Source: Acidobacteriota bacterium (GTDB lineage: Bacteria > Acidobacteriota > Terriglobia > Terriglobales > Acidobacteriaceae). Taken from it: 64,000 bases of DNA. The translations under genes and the position numbers were made by a program. Below are positions 24,086 through 34,362 of this stretch, piece after piece. The notes below the pieces were generated by a model. It saw only the letters and a list, made by a program, of their open reading frames with translations, searched no databases and had not been told where the DNA came from. Position 1 is the first letter of the stretch, and each line of letters begins with the position of its first letter. The stretch is from the NCBI GenBank assembly GCA_021792135.1, contig JAJYVF010000031.1, positions 1 through 64,000 of the forward strand, in the 5' to 3' direction.

Positions 24086-26704
24086 ATGTCCCCACGGATG
24101 AAACAGCGGAAGAAGACGGCTTCTCTGAATCTGCTGCGGACGCTGGCGGCGGTGTGGGTGCTGGCGAGCCTGGGATACTGGATCGCGGGCACGGCCGATC
24201 TGTGGCAGGAAACGGTGCACCGCGACCAGCGGGTGAATACGCCGTTCCGGTTCGATTCCGACACGCGGGAGATTCACGCGGGGGGGCTGGAGGCAGAGGC
24301 AAGAACGGCGGGGCTCAGGGCCGGGGACCACGTGGAGGAGCTGAACGGGGAATCGTATTCGGGGACGGCGCAGTGGTCGTCGATCCTGGCGGAGAGCCAT
24401 CCGGGCGATGTTCTGGAAGTGGGGTACACCGATCCGAAAGGCAGGCGTTCGACAGCAATGCTGACGCTGGTGCCGCCGGTGTCCACGGGACGCCGGTCGC
24501 CGCTGGCGTCGTTCTGGCAGGGATTTTTTGTTGGAGGATTGCTGCCGCTGTTCTGTCTGGTGATTGGCTACTGGGTGGTGTTTGCGCGGCCCGCGGACCG
24601 GAATGCGTGGCTGCTGCTGGTGCTGCTGACCTTCCCCAGCGTGGTGTTCATCGATGCGGGGCTGGCGACCGGGGCGGGGCGGCTGCTGCGAACGGTGTGG
24701 TTCCAGACGCTGCAGATTGCGGGCGCACCGGCGCTGCTGCTCTTCGGGGTGTATTTTCCGGAGCGGTCGCGGCTGGATGCGCGGGCGCAATGGGTGAAGT
24801 GGGTGCTGCTGGGGATTCTGGGGGCGTGCCTGTGCGTGCTTTATCCCTCGATCTTCATCAAGTCCTACGGCGGCGGGAACGGGCCGCTGCTGAAGCAGGC
24901 CAGCGACGCGGCGGGGCACACGGTGAACGCGCTGAACCTGCTGTTTGTGGCCCTGTACCTGGTGCTGACCCTGGACAAGCTGCGTTCGGCATCCAGGGAA
25001 GACGCGCGGCGGCGGCTGCGGGTGCTGACGGCAGGGATGGTGGTGGGGACGGGCTCCCTGGTGATCGTCTTCGTGCTGCTGCCGCACCTGGGGATTCGGG
25101 GGCAGGAGCCGCGAACCTACTGGATCCGCTACCTGGGTGCCCTGCTGTTCATGGTGGCGCCGCTGACGCTGGCCTATGTGGTGATGGTGCAGCGGGCGCT
25201 GGATGTGCGGGTGCTGCTGCGGATGGGCACGCGGTATGCGCTGGCGAAGGCGTCGCTGTGGGTTCTTCAGGGACTACTGCTGATCGTGATCGCACTGCGC
25301 CTGCTCCTGCCAGCTCTGCGCAACCGCGAGCCGCAGGCCTCGGATATCGCGGGGGCGTTTGTGCTGCTGGCGGTGATGATCGCCCTCCAGTTGGGGATCG
25401 GGACGCGCATGCAGCGCTGGCTGGACCGGCGGTTCTTCCGCGAGGCCTACAACGCGGAGGTGATGCTGAGCGAGCTGTCCGACGAGGTGCGGCGGTTCAC
25501 GGAGACCCGGCCGCTGCTGGAGACGGTGGCGCGGCGGATCTGCGAGACGCTGCACGTTTCCCAGATTGCGCTGCTGCTGCGGAGAGGGGACGTGTTCTGG
25601 ACAGAGCAGGCGGTGGGGATTCCCGCCGATGGCGCGGTGGCGCTGCCGGCGCACGCTTCTCTGATCCGGTACCTGGCAAATTCGAATGAGCCGGCGCGGC
25701 TGTATCGGGATGATCCGGATGCGTGGTATCTGATGGCGGGGACGGCGGAGCGGCGCGCGCTGGAACAGCTGAATGCAGAACTGCTGCTGCCGCTGCCCGG
25801 GCGCAACCGGCTGATGGGGGTGATGGCGCTGGGTCCGAAGCTTTCAGAGGCGGCGTGGTCGCGGACGGATCTGCAGGTGCTGCAGACGGTGGCGCGGCAG
25901 ACGGGACTGGCGCTGGAGGTGAGCGAGCTGGCGCATTCGCTGGCGGCGGAAGCGGCGCAGCGGGAGCGGGTGAACCGGGAGCTGGAAATTGCGCGGGAGG
26001 TGCAGGAGCGGCTGTTTCCGCAGCAGATGCCGAAGCTGGAGCGGGCATCGCTGGCGGGGGCATGCCGTCCGGCGCAGGGGGTGGGCGGCGATTATTACGA
26101 CGTGATCGAGCTGGACGAGGGGCGGGTGGGGCTGGCGGTCGGGGATGTCTCGGGGAAAGGGATCTCGGCGGCGCTGCTGATGGCGAGCCTGCGCGCTTCG
26201 CTGCGGGGCGTGGCTCTGGATAATCCTCGGGATTTTGCGCGGCTGATGCACAAGGTGAACCGGCTGGTGTACGAGGCGTCGGCTTCGAACCGGTATGCGA
26301 CGTTCTTCTTTGCGGCCTTCGATGCGCAGACGAGGCGGCTGGAGTGCGTGAACGCGGGGCATAATCCGCCGGTGCTGCTGCGGGGGAGCGAAGTGATCCG
26401 GCTGGAGGCGGACGGCCCGGTGGTAGGGCTGCTGCCGTCGGCTCCCTACACGGAGCAAACGCTGACGCTGGAGCCGGGGGATCTGCTGATTCTGTACACG
26501 GACGGGATCAGCGAGGCGATGACGCGGGATGAGGAGGAGTGGGGCGAGGAGCGGATGATCGCAGCAGCGCGGGCGGTGCAGCATCGGTGTGCCGAAGAGG
26601 TGCTGGGGGCGATCATGGCGGCGGCGGACGCGTTTACGGCGGGGGCTCCGCAGCATGATGACATGACGCTGCTGGTGCTGAAGATGGAGGGGGGGAGCTG
26701 GTAG
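24086..26704 (+). CDS. Membrane SpoIIE/PP2C-type phosphatase with PDZ-like and GAF domains
   Basis: The protein has 872 residues. A first membrane helix (about 17-35) is followed by a PDZ-like extracytoplasmic domain (about 60-125, GLRAGDHVEELNG). Then come several membrane helices (about 130-440), a GAF-like domain (about 455-610), a short coiled linker (AAQRERVNRELEIAREVQERLFPQQMP) and a SpoIIE-type phosphatase domain with metal-binding GGDYYDV, VGDVSGKG and DDMTLLVLKM. Such proteins dephosphorylate anti-sigma antagonists and tune stress responses. A second in-frame ATG lies at 24098. No antagonist or anti-sigma gene is adjacent. The gene is divergent from the VOC gene. Confidence 0.83.
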   Translation: MSPRMKQRKKTASLNLLRTLAAVWVLASLGYWIAGTADLWQETVHRDQRVNTPFRFDSDTREIHAGGLEAEARTAGLRAGDHVEELNGESYSGTAQWSSILAESHPGDVLEVGYTDPKGRRSTAMLTLVPPVSTGRRSPLASFWQGFFVGGLLPLFCLVIGYWVVFARPADRNAWLLLVLLTFPSVVFIDAGLATGAGRLLRTVWFQTLQIAGAPALLLFGVYFPERSRLDARAQWVKWVLLGILGACLCVLYPSIFIKSYGGGNGPLLKQASDAAGHTVNALNLLFVALYLVLTLDKLRSASREDARRRLRVLTAGMVVGTGSLVIVFVLLPHLGIRGQEPRTYWIRYLGALLFMVAPLTLAYVVMVQRALDVRVLLRMGTRYALAKASLWVLQGLLLIVIALRLLLPALRNREPQASDIAGAFVLLAVMIALQLGIGTRMQRWLDRRFFREAYNAEVMLSELSDEVRRFTETRPLLETVARRICETLHVSQIALLLRRGDVFWTEQAVGIPADGAVALPAHASLIRYLANSNEPARLYRDDPDAWYLMAGTAERRALEQLNAELLLPLPGRNRLMGVMALGPKLSEAAWSRTDLQVLQTVARQTGLALEVSELAHSLAAEAAQRERVNRELEIAREVQERLFPQQMPKLERASLAGACRPAQGVGGDYYDVIELDEGRVGLAVGDVSGKGISAALLMASLRASLRGVALDNPRDFARLMHKVNRLVYEASASNRYATFFFAAFDAQTRRLECVNAGHNPPVLLRGSEVIRLEADGPVVGLLPSAPYTEQTLTLEPGDLLILYTDGISEAMTRDEEEWGEERMIAAARAVQHRCAEEVLGAIMAAADAFTAGAPQHDDMTLLVLKMEGGSW

Positions 26705-26760
26705 CGGGTCCGCAGGCCGGCAGGTCAGACATCGGCGAGAGATGTCCCCGGACGCAAGAA

Positions 26761-26785
26761 GGGTGCCGCAGAAGAAGCGGCACCC
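26761..26785 (-). terminator. Hairpin after the aminotransferase gene
   Basis: GGGTGCCGC (26761-26769) and GCGGCACCC (26777-26785) form a perfect 9-bp stem. On the minus strand it follows the aminotransferase stop by ten bases and is trailed by TTCTT, a short U-tract. Confidence 0.65.
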
Positions 26786-26795
26786 CGATCCAGAC

Positions 26796-27986
26796 TCAGA
26801 GCTTCGCGAAGAAATTCTTCATGCGGGTGAAGCCTTCTTCGACGTCCTCGTGGGAGGTGGCGTAGGAGAGGCGGATGTGCTGGCTGGTGCCGAAGGCTTC
26901 TCCGGGGACGGTGACGAGATGGGCTTCGTGGAGGAGGCGCTTCGACAATTCCATGGCCGTGGGCACGCCGTCTTTGCCGAGGTAGGCGGAGATGTTGGGG
27001 TAGACGTAGAAGGCGCCTTCGGGTTGGGTGCAGGTGACGCCGGGGATTTCCGCCAGGCGGCCGAGGATGCGGTCGCGCAGGCGCAGGAAGTCGGCGCGCA
27101 TTTCGGCGACACAGTCCTGGGAGCTGCTCAGGGCGGCGATGGCGGCCTTCTGCACAAAGGAGGCCGTTGACGATGTGGACTGGCTCTGGAGCTTGGTCAT
27201 GGCGGCGATAACGGGTTTCGGGGCGAGGGCAAAGCCGGCGCGCCAGCCGGTCATGGCGTAGGTCTTGGAAAGCGAGCCGAGGACGACCAGGTGGTCCCTG
27301 CACTCGGTGAAGGAGCCTCCGCTGACCAGCGCCCCGGTGTACTGCAGGTAGACGTAGCACTCGTCGAGGAGGAGCCAGATGCCGCGCTCATGGGCGAGGC
27401 GGACGATGCGCTCGAGATCGGCGGGCGAGACGACAGCGCCGGAGGGGTTCGAAGGCGAGTTCAGGATGATGGCTTTCGTCTTCGGCGTGATGGCGTCTTC
27501 GATGGCGTCGGCGGTGACGCGGAAGTTCTCGGCCTCGCTGGTCTCGAGGCAGACGACCTTGCCGCCGGCGTACTGGACGATGTCCTTGAAGGAGACCCAG
27601 TAGGGGACGGGCAGGATGACTTCGTCGCCGTGATCGATGAGGACCTGGATCGCGTTGAAGAGCGCCAGCTTGCCGCCTGTGGTGAAGATCGCCTCTTCGG
27701 GCGTGTAGCTGGAGCCGAAGTCTTCGGCATGGCGCTGCACGATGGCCTTGCGCAATTCGGGGATACCGGAGACCACGGTGTAGCGGGTGAAGTTGGACTG
27801 GATGGCGGCGATGGCCGCATCCTTGATGTGCTGGGGGGTGGCGAAGTGGGGCTCGCCGGCCCCGAAGTCCACGAGCTTTGCGCCCTGCGCGCGCAGTTTG
27901 GCGGCCTCGGCGGTGACGGCCATGGTGGCGGAAATCTCAATGCGGCCAATGCGATCGGAGAAAAGCGCAGCAGCGGTCGTGGTCAT
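26796..27986 (-). CDS. aspC: Aspartate aminotransferase, class I (subgroup Ib)
   Basis: The 396-residue PLP enzyme shows AGEPHFATP, TTGGKLALFNA, NSPSNPSGAV (substrate/PLP Asn), DECYVYL and the PLP Lys241 in SLSKTYAMTGWRAGF, with a C-terminal Arg in HIRLSYATS. It would interconvert aspartate and 2-oxoglutarate with oxaloacetate and glutamate. That would supply the aspartate used by lysC and asd at 38-40 kb. Some members act on prephenate as well. A short reading frame of unknown nature ends 13 bases upstream. Confidence 0.86.
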   Translation of the reverse strand: MTTTAAALFSDRIGRIEISATMAVTAEAAKLRAQGAKLVDFGAGEPHFATPQHIKDAAIAAIQSNFTRYTVVSGIPELRKAIVQRHAEDFGSSYTPEEAIFTTGGKLALFNAIQVLIDHGDEVILPVPYWVSFKDIVQYAGGKVVCLETSEAENFRVTADAIEDAITPKTKAIILNSPSNPSGAVVSPADLERIVRLAHERGIWLLLDECYVYLQYTGALVSGGSFTECRDHLVVLGSLSKTYAMTGWRAGFALAPKPVIAAMTKLQSQSTSSTASFVQKAAIAALSSSQDCVAEMRADFLRLRDRILGRLAEIPGVTCTQPEGAFYVYPNISAYLGKDGVPTAMELSKRLLHEAHLVTVPGEAFGTSQHIRLSYATSHEDVEEGFTRMKNFFAKL

Positions 27987-27998
27987 GCTGATATTTTT

Positions 27999-28262
27999 TC
28001 AGATTTTTGGCGAGGGCGGAAAAGAATTAGCTCTGGCGGGCGAGGACGGCCGCTCGGGCCGGACCTGGAGCACAACGTCGCCATCGTGGAAGAGCGCCGC
28101 GAAGCGCTCCGATAGGTGCCAGATCACGTCGAGCATGCGGTAACGCTTCTTTTCTCCGCTGCTGTCCAGATCAAGAGCATCGCCGATCAGAGGAATGCGG
28201 GCCAGGCGGCGCTCCTGCCAGCGAATCTCGTGGAGGACGGAACCGCCGAGCCGAGGGTTCCG
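27999..28262 (-). other. Unrecognised coding-like frame between vapC and the aminotransferase gene
   Basis: Directly after the vapC stop, the same frame stays open for 87 codons with a protein-like composition (GGSVLHEIRWQERRL, then GEKKRYRMLDVIWHLSERF). It ends 13 bases before the aminotransferase start. The first ATG (28136) would give only 45 residues. It could be a gene remnant that lost its 5' end when the toxin-antitoxin pair arrived. I do not recognise the family. Confidence 0.3.
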
Positions 28263-28664
28263 CTAGCGCCTCGATTTCTTCAGGCGCCGGACGCCAAAGA
28301 CATCGAGCCTGGGATCTGTGCTGAGAAGGGGCAGGTTGTTCTGGATCGCCTGCGCTGCAATCATGCGATCAAAAGGATCGGCATGAGAGTCCCCGAAACG
28401 CGCGGCGCGCATCATCGATTCCGGTTCCAGGGGGAGAAGCGTGTATCCAAGGCGGCTCTCTATGTTGGTAATCAGGTCACTCTCAAACTCAACCGCTTCG
28501 GGGAGCTTGCCGCACCTCACCTTCAAACTGATCTCGTACACCGACGCGGCGGATACCAGGATCTCGTTGTCCAGGTTGGCGATTAATTTCCTGGCCCAGC
28601 TTTCCATCCGTTTCGAATTGATCGCCGCCCAAAGCACATAATGCGTGTCGATGAGGATTCTCAA
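28263..28664 (-). CDS. PIN-domain toxin, VapC type
   Basis: The 133-residue PIN nuclease keeps the acidic residues of the family: Asp6 (LIDTHYVLW), Glu44 (SVYEISLK), Asp96/Asp99 (HADPFDRMIAAQA) and Asp117 (LLSTDPRL). Such toxins cleave RNA and are held in check by the paired antitoxin. Its ATG overlaps the antitoxin stop by four bases. Confidence 0.85.
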   Translation of the reverse strand: MRILIDTHYVLWAAINSKRMESWARKLIANLDNEILVSAASVYEISLKVRCGKLPEAVEFESDLITNIESRLGYTLLPLEPESMMRAARFGDSHADPFDRMIAAQAIQNNLPLLSTDPRLDVFGVRRLKKSRR

Positions 28665-28906
28665 TGGCCTTGCCCGCTCCAGCCTTTCTGTTCGGATTCG
28701 GGAAGTTCATCGAAATCGGCGGGCACATCGAAATCGCCGTGATGAAACAGGTCGAAGACGCGCTCCTTCACCGGCTTCAGGGCAACAAGCATCGCTACAG
28801 GTGTTCTTTTCCGCCCTTTGGTCAGAACGACCTTTTCTCCCCGTTGAGCCCGCTTTACCAGTGCGGAAAGCTGTGTTTTCGCCTCGAACATGGTGGCCTC
28901 GGCCAT
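28661..28906 (-). CDS. Phd/YefM-type antitoxin
   Basis: The 81-residue protein has the Phd/YefM DNA-binding fold: EAKTQLSALVKRAQRGEKVVLTKGRKRTPVAML, followed by an acidic C-terminal tail (FDVPADFDELPESEQ) that would wrap the toxin. It stands upstream of the PIN toxin gene with a four-base overlap. The antitoxin probably represses the shared promoter. The frame is open upstream, but the family start is the ATG at 28906, preceded by GGAGGAG. Confidence 0.82.
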   Translation of the reverse strand: MAEATMFEAKTQLSALVKRAQRGEKVVLTKGRKRTPVAMLVALKPVKERVFDLFHHGDFDVPADFDELPESEQKGWSGQGH

Positions 28907-29162
28907 CCTGCTCCTCCTCGAACCTGCCAGGAATAGATTAGCTAATTTGCGGCGCGATGAACAGCGGGGAGCCGGCCTGGAAGTGGACCCGGCCTTGAAT
29001 GCGTACCGCGTAAGCAGCGTGCAGTTTAGGCGCCGGGACAGGAACAGGACTCGAACATGGGCAGCATCTCCCTGCACATGGGTTCTACGCGCAGAGGCCC
29101 CGGCGCACGTGCGGAAGACGCATGGCAGGGGCCGGTGCGGAGATGCTGGTTTCGGGAAAGCT

Positions 29163-29435
29163 CTATGTGAAGGCGACGACCTTCTTCGCTTTGTCGACGA
29201 CGTTCTGGGCGGACTCGACGGCATCGCCCACGGCTTCCTTACTGCGCTGGAAGCATTTGCCAGCCTGTTCGCCGATGGTGCTGGCCTGGTCGCGGATGTA
29301 GTCGCCCGCATCTTCCCAGTTGCGGCGGAGTTGACGGCGGGTGCGTTCGCCGGATTGCGGCGCATAAATGAGGGCGAGGGCTGCTCCCGCGGCAAGTCCT
29401 ACGCCAAAGGCTGCCCAAAATTTCCAGGTGCTCAT
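29163..29435 (-). CDS. YtxH-domain membrane-anchored small protein
   Basis: The 90-residue protein has an N-terminal helix with small residues (WAAFGVGLAAGAALALIYAPQSG) and a charged helical tail, the YtxH pattern. YtxH proteins are linked to general stress in other bacteria, with no known activity. ATG 29435 is preceded by AGGAG. Upstream, 28907-29162 on the other side holds no gene I can support. Confidence 0.75.
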   Translation of the reverse strand: MSTWKFWAAFGVGLAAGAALALIYAPQSGERTRRQLRRNWEDAGDYIRDQASTIGEQAGKCFQRSKEAVGDAVESAQNVVDKAKKVVAFT

Positions 29436-29521
29436 AATCCTGCTCCTGTTGGTAGTGGCTGCACTCTATTGTCTGATACGACGGCGGCGGGGAGGGTTGC
29501 GTAATCCGGCGTTTTGACCAG

Positions 29522-29557
29522 GAGAAAACAAAGAAGCCGCCCGGACTGAGCGGCTTC
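29522..29557 (-). terminator. Rho-independent terminator of thiC
   Basis: GAAGCCGC (29533-29540) pairs with GCGGCTTC (29550-29557). On the minus strand the hairpin is followed by TTTGTTTTC and lies 18 bases after the thiC stop. Confidence 0.8.
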
Positions 29558-29575
29558 GCGGCGCAACGGCGGGGG

Positions 29576-31036
<1,461 letters not shown>

Positions 31037-31064
31037 TCACCTCGCCTGGACTTCTCCGTCGGAG

Positions 31065-31095
31065 ATCCCGTCATGGGATCGTTTCGAGACGGGAT
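31065..31095 (-). other. Hairpin in the thiC leader
   Basis: ATCCCGTC (31065-31072) and GACGGGAT (31088-31095) form an 8-bp stem with a 15-base loop, followed towards thiC by a second small palindrome CTCCGTCGGAG. The conserved TPP-riboswitch segments (CUGAGA and the GAUC-UGGAUAAUGCCAGCG region) are not found. Confidence 0.4.
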
Positions 31096-31207
31096 GAAGA
31101 CAGATTTACTGCCTCGGATTATAAATTGGACGGCGGATGGTGCGTTGGCGCTGCACAGAGCGACAAGGCGGGCGCGGGGGGTGCAGAGGCCACGGGAGGA
31201 AAGCGGA

Positions 31208-32185
31208 TCAGGCGGGTACGAGGCGTGGCGTGCGTGCGGGCGCGGTTTTGGTTTTGGGTTTTTCGGGGGCGAGGGTGACGAGTTCCCAGGCGGCGCGGTC
31301 GCGCAGCAGGCGCGAAACCAGGGCGGTGTGCATGGCGTGGCCGGCGCGTTCGGCGACGACATGGCCGAGGATGTGGTGGCCAGCCAGGGCCAGGTCGCCG
31401 ATGAGATCGAGGACCTTGTGGCGGACGAACTCGTCGTGGAAACGCAGGGAGCCATTCTGCACACCCTGACGGGTGAGGACGATGACGCTCTCCTCGCTGG
31501 CACCCCGGATGAGGCCCATGTCGCGCAGTTTCTGCTCGTCTTCGCGGAAGCCGAAGGTGCGGGCGGGGGCGATTTCGCGTTCGTAAGCGCTGGTGGCGAG
31601 GTCGACGGTAAAGTCCTGACAACCGATCGGCGTGGGAAAGTGGATCTGGTAGGAAACCGAGTATCCCTCACCGGGATAGACGCCGATGAACTTGTCGCCC
31701 TCGCGGACCTCGACGTTGCGGAGGATGCGGAGGTATTCGCGGCGGCGGCGCTGCGTTTTGAGTCCAACCCGGCGGAAGGCCTCGATGTAGGGCAGCGAAC
31801 TGCCGTCGAGGATGGGCAGTTCGAGGTTGTCCAGCTCCACGACGACGTTGTCGACACCCATGCCGAGCAGGGCAGAGAGCAGGTGTTCGGTGGTGGAGAT
31901 GAGGACGCCCTGGCGCATCAGGCTGGTGGCATAGCTGACGCGGGCGACGTTGCGGCTGGTGGCGGAGATTTCAAAGCCGTCCAGATCGCTGCGCCGGAAG
32001 ACAACGCCGGAACCGCCGGTGGCGGGCAGGAGCCGCATGCGCACGGGAACGCCGCTGTGGAGGCCGATGCCGGAGAACTCAATGGGGGAACAAATGGTGT
32101 GCTCGAGATGCGCTGGGTCGCTCAACAGTCTCGCCTCGCTGAAGAGATAGACTAACGCGGGGCGGGGAACGTTGGTGTGTTGCAT
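31208..32185 (-). CDS. lpxC: UDP-3-O-acyl-N-acetylglucosamine deacetylase LpxC
   Basis: The 325-residue enzyme makes the committed step of lipid A synthesis. Zinc ligands are His101 (STTEHLLSAL), His256 and Asp260 (RHKVLDLIGDL); the catalytic His283 lies in ERAGHAMH, with the same spacing as in E. coli. ATG 32185 precedes the family start (HTICSPIEFSGIGLHSG) by 28 residues. A longer frame exists but is unlikely. Its presence shows a Gram-negative outer membrane with lipid A. It is divergent from the M20 peptidase gene. Confidence 0.92.
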   Translation of the reverse strand: MQHTNVPRPALVYLFSEARLLSDPAHLEHTICSPIEFSGIGLHSGVPVRMRLLPATGGSGVVFRRSDLDGFEISATSRNVARVSYATSLMRQGVLISTTEHLLSALLGMGVDNVVVELDNLELPILDGSSLPYIEAFRRVGLKTQRRRREYLRILRNVEVREGDKFIGVYPGEGYSVSYQIHFPTPIGCQDFTVDLATSAYEREIAPARTFGFREDEQKLRDMGLIRGASEESVIVLTRQGVQNGSLRFHDEFVRHKVLDLIGDLALAGHHILGHVVAERAGHAMHTALVSRLLRDRAAWELVTLAPEKPKTKTAPARTPRLVPA

Positions 32186-32236
32186 ATTTGCCACACAGCG
32201 ATACCAAAAGTCACAGTACCGGGACGGGTTACTTTT

Positions 32237-33412
32237 ATGGCAAAAGCTCTGAAATCCGCAGCTTACGGCGCGCATCCGGTGATAAGCTCAGTTGCCACTC
32301 TGGAGACAAAACTGCATGAGCGCCTGCGTCGGCTGGTGGAGATCGAGTCCCCCAGCGACGAGAAACGGGCCGTGGACCTCTGCGTGGATGCAGTGGCGGA
32401 AATGGGGGTTGCACTGGGTGGACGGGTGAGGCGGCACCGGCAGCGGGAGTTCGGCGATGTGCTGGAGGTGCGCTTCGGGAAGGGGCGGAAATCCCCTCCG
32501 CTGATGCTGTTGGGACACCTGGACACGGTGTGGCCTCTGGGGACACTGGCGCAGATGCCGTTCCGGATGGCGGATGGGCGGGTGTGGGGGCCGGGCGTGC
32601 TGGACATGAAGGCGGGAGTGGCGATGGCGCTGACGGCGCTCGAATTTCTCCGGGAGGAGGATGCGCTGAACCGGCCGGTGGTGCTGCTGCTGAACGGCGA
32701 TGAGGAAGTGGGCAGCGCGGTGTCGCGTCCCATAACGGAACGGCTGGCGCGGGAGTGCGCGGCGGTTTTCGTGCTGGAGCCGGCGCAGGGTCTGGAGGGC
32801 GCCTATAAGACGGCCCGCAAAGGAGTGGGCGATTACACGCTGCGGGTGAAGGGGCGGGCGGCGCATGCCGGGGTCGATTTCGAGGGGGGGCACAGCGCGG
32901 TCCACGAGCTGGCGTATCAAGTGGAGAAGGTGCGCGGCTTCACGGAGCTGGATCGGGGACTGACGGTGAATGCGGGTGTCATCCGCGGAGGGACGCGGAC
33001 CAATGTGGTGGCGGCCGAGGCTGTGGCGGAGATCGATGTGCGGATTGCGCGGGCGGGGGACGCGGCGCGGATCGAGCGGCGGTTCCGATCGCTGCGCGTT
33101 CGGGACCGCGGCTGCGTCCTTACGATCGAAGGCGGCATGAACCGTCCGCCGATGGAGCGGACACGGGCGACGGCAGCACTTTACCGCAGGGCCGCGACTC
33201 TGGCTGCGGAGATGGGTTTTGGGCTGACAGAGGCATCCACCGGCGGCGGTTCGGACGGGAATTTCACGGCGGCGCTGGGAATTCCGACGCTGGACGGAAT
33301 GGGTGGAGTCGGCGAGGGGGCTCATGCATCGAATGAATCGGTAGTGGTCAGAGATCTGGTACCCAGGACGGCGTTGCTGGCCGGGATGATGAGCAGGACC
33401 GAATCCGCCTGA
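32237..33412 (+). CDS. M20-family metallopeptidase (carboxypeptidase G2-like)
   Basis: The 391-residue protein has the two-zinc site of the M20 family: GHLDTVWP, the bridging Asp in GVLDMKAGVA, the general base and ligand in NGDEEVGS, EPAQG, and a final His in GEGAHASNE. The dimerisation domain is at about 200-310. Glutamate carboxypeptidase G2-like enzymes remove C-terminal Glu or similar groups; the substrate is not evident. ATG 32237 is chosen. A tiny membrane-protein gene follows. Confidence 0.83.
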   Translation: MAKALKSAAYGAHPVISSVATLETKLHERLRRLVEIESPSDEKRAVDLCVDAVAEMGVALGGRVRRHRQREFGDVLEVRFGKGRKSPPLMLLGHLDTVWPLGTLAQMPFRMADGRVWGPGVLDMKAGVAMALTALEFLREEDALNRPVVLLLNGDEEVGSAVSRPITERLARECAAVFVLEPAQGLEGAYKTARKGVGDYTLRVKGRAAHAGVDFEGGHSAVHELAYQVEKVRGFTELDRGLTVNAGVIRGGTRTNVVAAEAVAEIDVRIARAGDAARIERRFRSLRVRDRGCVLTIEGGMNRPPMERTRATAALYRRAATLAAEMGFGLTEASTGGGSDGNFTAALGIPTLDGMGGVGEGAHASNESVVVRDLVPRTALLAGMMSRTESA

Positions 33413-33434
33413 ACCGCGGGGAAGGGATGATCGG

Positions 33435-33584
33435 ATGCTGAAACTGGTGGAGTTTGGGCTTCTGGCGGTGACGCTGATCATCATTCTCGGACTGGTGGCG
33501 GCGGGCCCGCCCGAGGCTCCGCCGGTCGAGGAGCACCCGATCGGAGCGCGAGAGACGCCTGAGGAGCATCCGGGAGCGAGCTGA
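33435..33584 (+). CDS. 49-residue single-helix membrane protein
   Basis: ATG at 33435 lies 22 bases after the peptidase stop and has GAAGGGA upstream. One hydrophobic helix (FGLLAVTLIIILGLVAAG) is followed by a Pro/Glu-rich tail. It is probably co-transcribed with the peptidase. It is not recognised. Confidence 0.4.
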   Translation: MLKLVEFGLLAVTLIIILGLVAAGPPEAPPVEEHPIGARETPEEHPGAS

Positions 33585-33645
33585 CGGCCAATCGGATGCG
33601 AGATGCGCTGCTCTTCGAGTTAAACCGGGGGACAGAACCCGGCAC

Positions 33646-34275
33646 TTATAGCGAAGACAGAGAGGCGGGCGTTGTGCTGCGAAGACTGCGGCGCTGCTCC
33701 ATGGCCTCGATCATGCCGGCGACCAGCGCCAGCGGCAGTCCCACCACATTGAAATAGCAGCCGTGGATACGGGGTATCCAGCGGGCGGCGCGGCCCTGGA
33801 TGGCGTAGGCGCCGGCCTTACCGCGGTGCTCGCCGCTGGCGAGGTAGGCGGCGATATCGGCATCGGAAAGGGTCTGCACGGTGACGTGGGTGACTTCCGC
33901 GGCCATGTCGAGGGTCTGGCCGGCGAGCAGGGCGACCCCGGTGATGACCTGGTGGGTGGCGCCGGAGAGCAGGCGCAGCATGCGGGCGGCGTCGGCATCG
34001 TCTCCGGGCTTGGCCAGGAGCTCGCCGGTGGGCGCGAGGACGGTGGTGTCGGCGCCGAGAATGAGGGGCGGCCGGCGGTGGTGCGCGAGGGAGGCCAGTT
34101 CGCGGGAAGCGGCGACGGCCTGGGCCTTCTCGCGGGCGAGACGCAGCACGTAAGGGATGGGCGATTCGCCGGGGCGGAGATCTTCCGGCACTTCGGCGGG
34201 AAGGACTTCGAACTCGTAGCCCGCCTGCACGAGGAGATCGCGGCGCCGCGGGGAAGCGGAGGCAAGTACCAGCAT
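33646..34275 (-). CDS. maf: Maf-family nucleotide pyrophosphatase
   Basis: The 209-residue protein opens with LASASPRRRDLL (substrate-binding SASPRR at 6-11) and has GADTTVL, LLSGATHQVITGVAL and GKAGAYAIQG. Maf proteins hydrolyse dTTP/UTP or modified nucleotides and can affect septation. The last 20 residues are an unconserved extension. On the minus strand it is followed upstream by the YagU-like gene. Confidence 0.87.
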   Translation of the reverse strand: MLVLASASPRRRDLLVQAGYEFEVLPAEVPEDLRPGESPIPYVLRLAREKAQAVAASRELASLAHHRRPPLILGADTTVLAPTGELLAKPGDDADAARMLRLLSGATHQVITGVALLAGQTLDMAAEVTHVTVQTLSDADIAAYLASGEHRGKAGAYAIQGRAARWIPRIHGCYFNVVGLPLALVAGMIEAMEQRRSLRSTTPASLSSL

Positions 34276-34362
34276 AAGCGGATTATTTCAGAGGGGAAGC
34301 GGAGGATTCAGCGGGGCCAGCGGCTGAGCCTGCGCCAGTTCCGGTTTTGTAACGCTGTGGTA

